Shown here piece after piece: positions 6,099 through 8,912 of a stretch of 8,912 nucleotides of DNA. Both the position numbers and the translations under genes were made by a program. The notes beneath the pieces were generated by a model, which had not been told where the DNA came from, searched no databases, and saw nothing but the letters and a program-made list of their open reading frames with translations. Position 1 is the stretch's first letter. Every line of letters begins with the position of its first letter. Origin of the DNA: an uncultured Neisseria sp. (GTDB lineage Bacteria > Pseudomonadota > Gammaproteobacteria > Burkholderiales > Neisseriaceae); the NCBI GenBank assembly GCA_927911515.1, contig CAKMQH010000154.1, positions 1 through 8,912 on the forward strand. Reading direction: 5' to 3'.

Positions 6099-6203
6099 AA
6101 AAAATCGGGTTGATGATTATCTGTTGTCAAAACAGCGTTGCGCGAAACCAAGCAAACCGATGCCTTATCCGAATAGTCCTTATCCTTCAAAGCCGAAAAT
6201 TCC

Positions 6204-6527
6204 ATGACCGACACTATCCTCTCTCAAATCCAAAACACCATCGATTCGCGTAAAGGCGGCGATCCCGAAGCTTCCTACGTTGCCCAGCTTCTGCACAAAG
6301 GCGAAGACAAAATCCTCAAAAAAGTCATCGAAGAAGCGGGCGAAGTCCTGATGGCGTCGAAAGACGGCGGTGGCGAACACCTCGTTTACGAAGTGGCCGA
6401 CTTATGGTTTCACACCATGGTTCTCTTGGCGCACCACGGTTTGCGTGCCGAAGATGTCGTCAACGAGCTTGCGCGCCGTCAAGGTTTATCGGGCTTGGCG
6501 GAAAAAGCCTCTCGCAAAGAGTCTTGA
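6204..6527 (+). CDS. hisE: HisE, phosphoribosyl-ATP pyrophosphohydrolase
   Basis: HisE (EC 3.6.1.31) removes pyrophosphate from phosphoribosyl-ATP, the second step of histidine synthesis, supplying the substrate of HisI. The 107-aa protein has the all-alpha, MazG-like fold signature: GDPEASYVAQLLHKGEDKIL, then the acidic metal-binding helix KVIEEAGEVLMASK (Glu43, Glu44, Glu47), and YEVADLWFHTMVLL (Glu63, Asp66). It is a separate gene here, downstream of hisI. The ATG at 6204 gives the family N-terminus. No good Shine-Dalgarno site is visible, and the 139-nt spacer before it is mostly taken up by repeat copy E and unremarkable sequence. Frame intact. Confidence 0.95.
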   Translation: MTDTILSQIQNTIDSRKGGDPEASYVAQLLHKGEDKILKKVIEEAGEVLMASKDGGGEHLVYEVADLWFHTMVLLAHHGLRAEDVVNELARRQGLSGLAEKASRKES

Positions 6528-6572
6528 ATTTATATTACAATCCGACCTTATTCGTTTTTCTGCCGTCTGTTT

Positions 6573-6596
6573 GACGAAACGCGCTTCATTCGTTTT
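6573..6596 (-). repeat. Degenerate tandem copy of the DUS-tail module
   Basis: The 23 nt at 6574-6596 match the tail of copy C (6598-6620) at 19 of 23 positions with a 24-nt period. It lacks the uptake sequence itself. It looks like a partial duplication of the tail. Confidence 0.6.
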
Positions 6597-6630
6597 AGCG
6601 AAACGCGCTGCGCTCGTTTTCAGACGACCT
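6597..6630 (-). repeat. 34-bp DUS-tail repeat, copy C (hisE / HIT gene)
   Basis: Tail AGCGAAACGCGCTGCGCTCG followed by the reverse complement of a perfect uptake sequence (6619-6630), 33 of 34 to the consensus. It ends one base before the GGAG ribosome-binding site of the HIT gene. Confidence 0.9.
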
Positions 6631-6640
6631 CGGAGCCATT

Positions 6641-6964
6641 ATGGACAACTGTATTTTCTGTAAAATCGCCGCCAAAGACATTCCGGCGCAAACCGTGTAC
6701 GAAGACGACGAGATGTTGTGCTTCAAAGACATCCGTCCCGCCGCGCCGGTTCATCTGCTGCTGATTCCGAAAGTCCATTTCGACTCGTTGGCACACGCCG
6801 CGCCCGAACATCAAACCCTCTTGGGAAAAATGATGTTGAAAGTCCCTCAAATCGCTGAAGCGGCAGGTTTGACTGACGGCTTCAAAACCCTTATCAACAC
6901 AGGCAAAGGCGGCGGACAGGAAGTCTTCCACCTGCATATCCACATCATGGGTACGCCTGCATAA
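6641..6964 (+). CDS. HIT-family (HinT-type) nucleotide-binding hydrolase
   Basis: A 107-aa cytoplasmic protein of the histidine-triad family, HinT branch, which hydrolyses nucleoside phosphoramidates and related adenylylated compounds. Visible signature: N-terminal CIFCKIAAKDIPA with Cys4 and Cys7, VYEDDEMLCFKDIRPAAPVH, the strand HLLLIPK, and the active-site triad VFHLHIHIMG with His97, His99 and His101. GGAG at 6632-6635 lies 5 nt before the ATG. It follows hisE and precedes tatA by 45 nt. Its physiological substrate and any link to histidine synthesis or export are unknown. Frame intact. Confidence 0.95.
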   Translation: MDNCIFCKIAAKDIPAQTVYEDDEMLCFKDIRPAAPVHLLLIPKVHFDSLAHAAPEHQTLLGKMMLKVPQIAEAAGLTDGFKTLINTGKGGGQEVFHLHIHIMGTPA

Positions 6965-7009
6965 ACCAACATTCCCACCATCCATTTTCAACTATATCAA
7001 GGATTTATT

Positions 7010-7204
7010 ATGGGCAGCTTCTCTCTGTGGCACTGGATTATCGTATTAATCATCGTCGTTTTGATTTTCGGTACTAAAAAACTGCGCAACGTCGGCAAAG
7101 ACCTCGGTGGTGCCGTGCATGACTTCAAACAAGGTCTGAACGAAGGTACTGACGCCAAAAAAGACGAAGTCATCGAACACAAAAAAGACGAAGACAAAGC
7201 ATAA
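7010..7204 (+). CDS. tatA: TatA, twin-arginine translocase pore subunit
   Basis: TatA oligomerises to let folded proteins with twin-arginine signal peptides cross the inner membrane. The 64-aa protein has the expected plan: a short N-terminal transmembrane helix (SLWHWIIVLIIVVLIFG), the FG hinge, an amphipathic helix KLRNVGKDLGGAVHDFKQGL, then a charged tail rich in Lys, Asp and Glu. AAGGA at 6999-7003 lies 6 nt before the ATG. tatB starts 3 nt after the stop, so translation is probably coupled. The length is at the short end for the family. Absence of a polar residue in the helix centre, where TatB has Glu8, supports TatA over TatB. Confidence 0.96.
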   Translation: MGSFSLWHWIIVLIIVVLIFGTKKLRNVGKDLGGAVHDFKQGLNEGTDAKKDEVIEHKKDEDKA

Positions 7205-7207
7205 TCT

Positions 7208-7882
7208 ATGTTTGATTTCGGTTTGGGCGAGCTGCTTTTAGTCGGCATCGTCGCCCTGATTGTACTGGGCCCCGAGCGTCTGCCTGAAGCCGCCCGTACT
7301 GCCGGACGGCTTATCGGCAAGCTGCAACGCCTCGTCAGCAGCGTCAAGCAGGAATTCAATACCCAAGTCGAGTTGGAAGAGCTGCGCAAAGCCAAACAGG
7401 AATTTGAAGCCGCCGCCGCACAAGTACGCGACAGCCTCAAAGAAACCGGTACGGATATGCAGGACAACCTGCACGACATTTCCGACGGACTCAAACCGTG
7501 GGAACGCCTGCCGGCGCAACGCACGCCTGCCGATTTCGGTTTGGATGAACACGGCAACCCGCTTCCTTCATTAAGCGCGGAAGTTTCAGACGACCCATCT
7601 ATTTCCACGTCGTCTGAAAACGCTACGGAGCAAGCAGGCAATCCGACGAATGCCGTCGAAACCGACACGCCTGCGGAATCCGAACAAGACCGCGCATGGC
7701 GCGAATACCTGACCGGCGGCTCCGCTCCGGTATCCAATGCCGTAGAAGTCAGCTATATCGACACTTCCGCAGACGCGCCCGTGCTGCATATCACTTCCCT
7801 CAAAAAACAAGCGATGAACCGCAAGCGCGACCTGCGCCCGAAATTTCATGCTAAACCCAAACTTCGCGTCCGTAAAAAGTGA
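7208..7882 (+). CDS. tatB: TatB, twin-arginine translocase receptor subunit
   Basis: TatB binds TatC to form the receptor for twin-arginine signal peptides. The 224-aa protein starts with the typical MFDFGLGELLLVGIVALIVL helix carrying Glu8, the GPERLP hinge (Gly21-Pro22), then a long amphipathic and coiled region rich in Glu, Lys and Gln (about 27-95). The C-terminal half is low-complexity and Ser/Glu/Pro rich, and it contains an inverted pair of uptake sequences inside the coding frame (7585-7618, encoding VSDDPSISTSSEN). The last 25 or so residues are strongly basic (NRKRDLRPKFHAKPKLRVRK), unlike enteric TatB. No clear Shine-Dalgarno site is seen. The 3-nt gap to tatA suggests coupling. 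The stop overlaps the tatC start. Confidence 0.95.
   Translation: MFDFGLGELLLVGIVALIVLGPERLPEAARTAGRLIGKLQRLVSSVKQEFNTQVELEELRKAKQEFEAAAAQVRDSLKETGTDMQDNLHDISDGLKPWERLPAQRTPADFGLDEHGNPLPSLSAEVSDDPSISTSSENATEQAGNPTNAVETDTPAESEQDRAWREYLTGGSAPVSNAVEVSYIDTSADAPVLHITSLKKQAMNRKRDLRPKFHAKPKLRVRKK
7585..7618. repeat. Inverted uptake-sequence pair inside tatB
   Basis: TTCAGACGACCC (7585-7596, minus, 11 of 12) and ACGTCGTCTGAA (7607-7618, plus, 11 of 12) form an 11-bp stem TTTCAGACGAC / GTCGTCTGAAA with a 14-nt loop, all in frame within the variable part of tatB. No U-tract follows, so it is not called a terminator. Confidence 0.8.
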
Positions 7883-8667
7883 GTAAACCGGTGTCCGAAT
7901 CTCAAAACGAACAACCCGTCCAACCTCTTATCGAACACCTTATCGAGCTGCGCCGCCGCCTGATGTGGATTGTCATCGGCATCGTCGTCTGCTTTCTCGG
8001 CATGATGCCGTTTGCCCAGCAGCTTTACACCTTTGTTGCCGAACCATTGATGGTGAATCTTCCCAAAGACACCAGCATGATTGCCACCGACGTTATCGCA
8101 CCGTTTTTCGTGCCGGTGAAAGTGACACTGATGGCGGCATTCCTCGTTTCCCTGCCGCACACGCTCTACCAAATCTGGGCATTCGTCGCGCCCGCCCTCT
8201 ACCAAAACGAAAAACGTCTGATTACCCCGCTTGTGCTATCCAGCGTCAGCCTGTTTTTTATCGGCATGGCGTTTGCCTACTACCTCGTTTTCCCCGTCAT
8301 CTTTAAATTCCTCGCAGGTATCACCCCCGTCGGTGTCAACATGGCGACCGACATCGACAAATATTTGTCTTTTATTTTGGGCATGTTCGTCGCATTCGGC
8401 ACGACTTTCGAAGTCCCCGTCGTCGTCGTCCTGCTCGCCAAAATCGGCATCGTAACCACCCAACAACTAAAAAACGCACGCCCCTACGTCATTGTCGGCG
8501 CATTCGTCGTTGCCGCCATCATTACCCCGCCGGACGTGATTTCCCAAACCCTGCTTGCCGTCCCGCTTATCTTGCTTTACGAAGCAGGTATCTGGTGCAG
8601 CCGCTTTATCAAACCCAAATCGGAAGAAACCGACGAACACCCGCCCCTTCCGCCCGCAGAAACTTAA
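7879..8667 (+). CDS. tatC: TatC, twin-arginine translocase signal-recognition subunit
   Basis: TatC is the six-helix inner-membrane protein that recognises twin-arginine signal peptides. The 262-aa reading has the N-terminal signature HLIELRRRL (20-28), the cytoplasmic loop FVAPALYQNEKR (102-113, with conserved Glu111), the FEVP helix with Glu178, and TPPDVISQ with Asp219. Six hydrophobic segments are visible, then a charged, proline-rich tail. The GTG at 7879 overlaps the tatB stop (GTGA), which fits translational coupling. GTG at 7891, four codons later, is an alternative. Neither has a strong ribosome-binding site. This is the last gene of the cluster before a terminator. Frame intact. Confidence 0.95.
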   Translation: MSKPVSESQNEQPVQPLIEHLIELRRRLMWIVIGIVVCFLGMMPFAQQLYTFVAEPLMVNLPKDTSMIATDVIAPFFVPVKVTLMAAFLVSLPHTLYQIWAFVAPALYQNEKRLITPLVLSSVSLFFIGMAFAYYLVFPVIFKFLAGITPVGVNMATDIDKYLSFILGMFVAFGTTFEVPVVVVLLAKIGIVTTQQLKNARPYVIVGAFVVAAIITPPDVISQTLLAVPLILLYEAGIWCSRFIKPKSEETDEHPPLPPAET

Positions 8668-8698
8668 ATACAGTCTACGGATATGGCTTGCAAAGGGC

Positions 8699-8742
8699 AA
8701 AGGTCTCTGAAAACAGAACAATCCATTTCAGACGACCTTTTT
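8699..8742 (+). terminator. Intrinsic terminator after tatC, uptake-sequence pair
   Basis: AAAGGTCTCTGAAA (8699-8712) pairs across a 13-nt loop with TTTCAGACGACCTTT (8726-8740), with one bulged base, and runs into TTTTT (8738-8742). It lies 31 nt after the tatC stop. The right arm contains a perfect uptake sequence on the minus strand (8727-8738). The left arm is the same word with one base deleted, exactly as in the rho terminator at 84-116. Confidence 0.85.
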
Positions 8743-8774
8743 CATACGCCAGCGTTTGCGTCATACCAGCCTGA

Positions 8775-8912
8775 TATAGTGGATTAAATTTAAATCAGGA
8801 CAAGGCGACGAAGCCGCAGACAGTACAGATAGTACGGAACCGATTCACTTGGTGCTTCAGCACCTTAGAGAATCGTTCTCTTTGAGCTAAGGCGAGGCAA
8901 CGCCGTACTGGT
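8775..8912 (+). mobile_element. Correia repeat-enclosed element (CREE), cut by window end
   Basis: It begins with the Correia terminal repeat TATAGTGGATTAA and continues with the typical core (for example GACAAGGCGACGAAGCCGCA and the later GAGGCAACGCCGTACTGG). Internal palindromes GGTGC-TTCA-GCACC (8851-8864) and GAGAA-TCG-TTCTC (8868-8880) show that the roughly 50-bp central block, absent from short forms, is present. This is therefore the full-length class of about 155 bp, and some 20 bp including the right terminal repeat lie beyond the window. CREEs are non-autonomous, MITE-like elements of Neisseria that insert at TA and can bring promoters, IHF sites or RNase III processing sites. Confidence 0.9.

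Noticed and set aside
4061..6630. Repeated units as a CRISPR array
   Set aside because: The units lie in both orientations, at irregular distances of hundreds of bases with genes between them, and contain uptake sequences. There are no spacers and no cas genes.
6997..7737. 246-codon minus-strand frame opposite tatA and tatB
   Set aside because: It is serine- and arginine-rich, antisense to two clearly recognised genes, and has no family resemblance.

Overview
The window looks like chromosomal DNA from a commensal Neisseria of the N. mucosa / N. sicca type. The best evidence is the DNA uptake sequence dialect: the 12-mer AGGTCGTCTGAA (the 'mucosa' variant, with GTCGTCTGAA in place of the meningococcal GCCGTCTGAA) occurs ten times exactly and five more times with one mismatch, on both strands. 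A Correia repeat-enclosed element at the right edge and the protein sequences (Rho, HisA, HisF, HisI, HisE, HIT, TatABC) also fit Neisseria. Species assignment is inference.

Left part (1-1836): rho lies on the minus strand with a near-consensus sigma-70 promoter, a C-rich and G-poor leader of about 95 nt, and an intrinsic terminator built from an uptake-sequence pair. The spacer beyond it holds another uptake-sequence hairpin and a possible 42-codon membrane peptide. Middle-left (1837-3120): a ten-helix DMT/EamA transporter is followed after 27 nt by a small SpoIIAA-like (STAS/SEC14) protein, both on the plus strand.

Centre and right (3316-8667): a plus-strand cluster runs hisA, a small membrane protein of unknown function, hisF, hisI, hisE, a HIT-family protein, then tatA, tatB, tatC. 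The four his genes supply steps 2-4 of histidine synthesis (HisE pyrophosphohydrolase, HisI cyclohydrolase, HisA isomerase) and the cyclase subunit of imidazole-glycerol-phosphate synthase (HisF; its HisH partner is not here). TatABC is a complete twin-arginine export system. The cluster ends at a strong uptake-sequence terminator, then a Correia element that runs off the window.

Two things stand out. First, hisA, the small membrane gene and hisF carry five single-base indels, all in short homopolymer runs, within 1.9 kb, while all the other recognisable genes are intact. This most likely marks a poor-quality stretch of sequence rather than true gene decay, but it needs reads to settle. Second, all five gene junctions from hisA to the HIT gene carry a copy of a 34-bp repeat made of an uptake sequence fused to a GC-rich partly palindromic tail, in either orientation. 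The tat junctions have none. No CRISPR array, tRNA, rRNA, prophage or insertion-sequence transposase was seen, and I found no convincing new multi-gene system.
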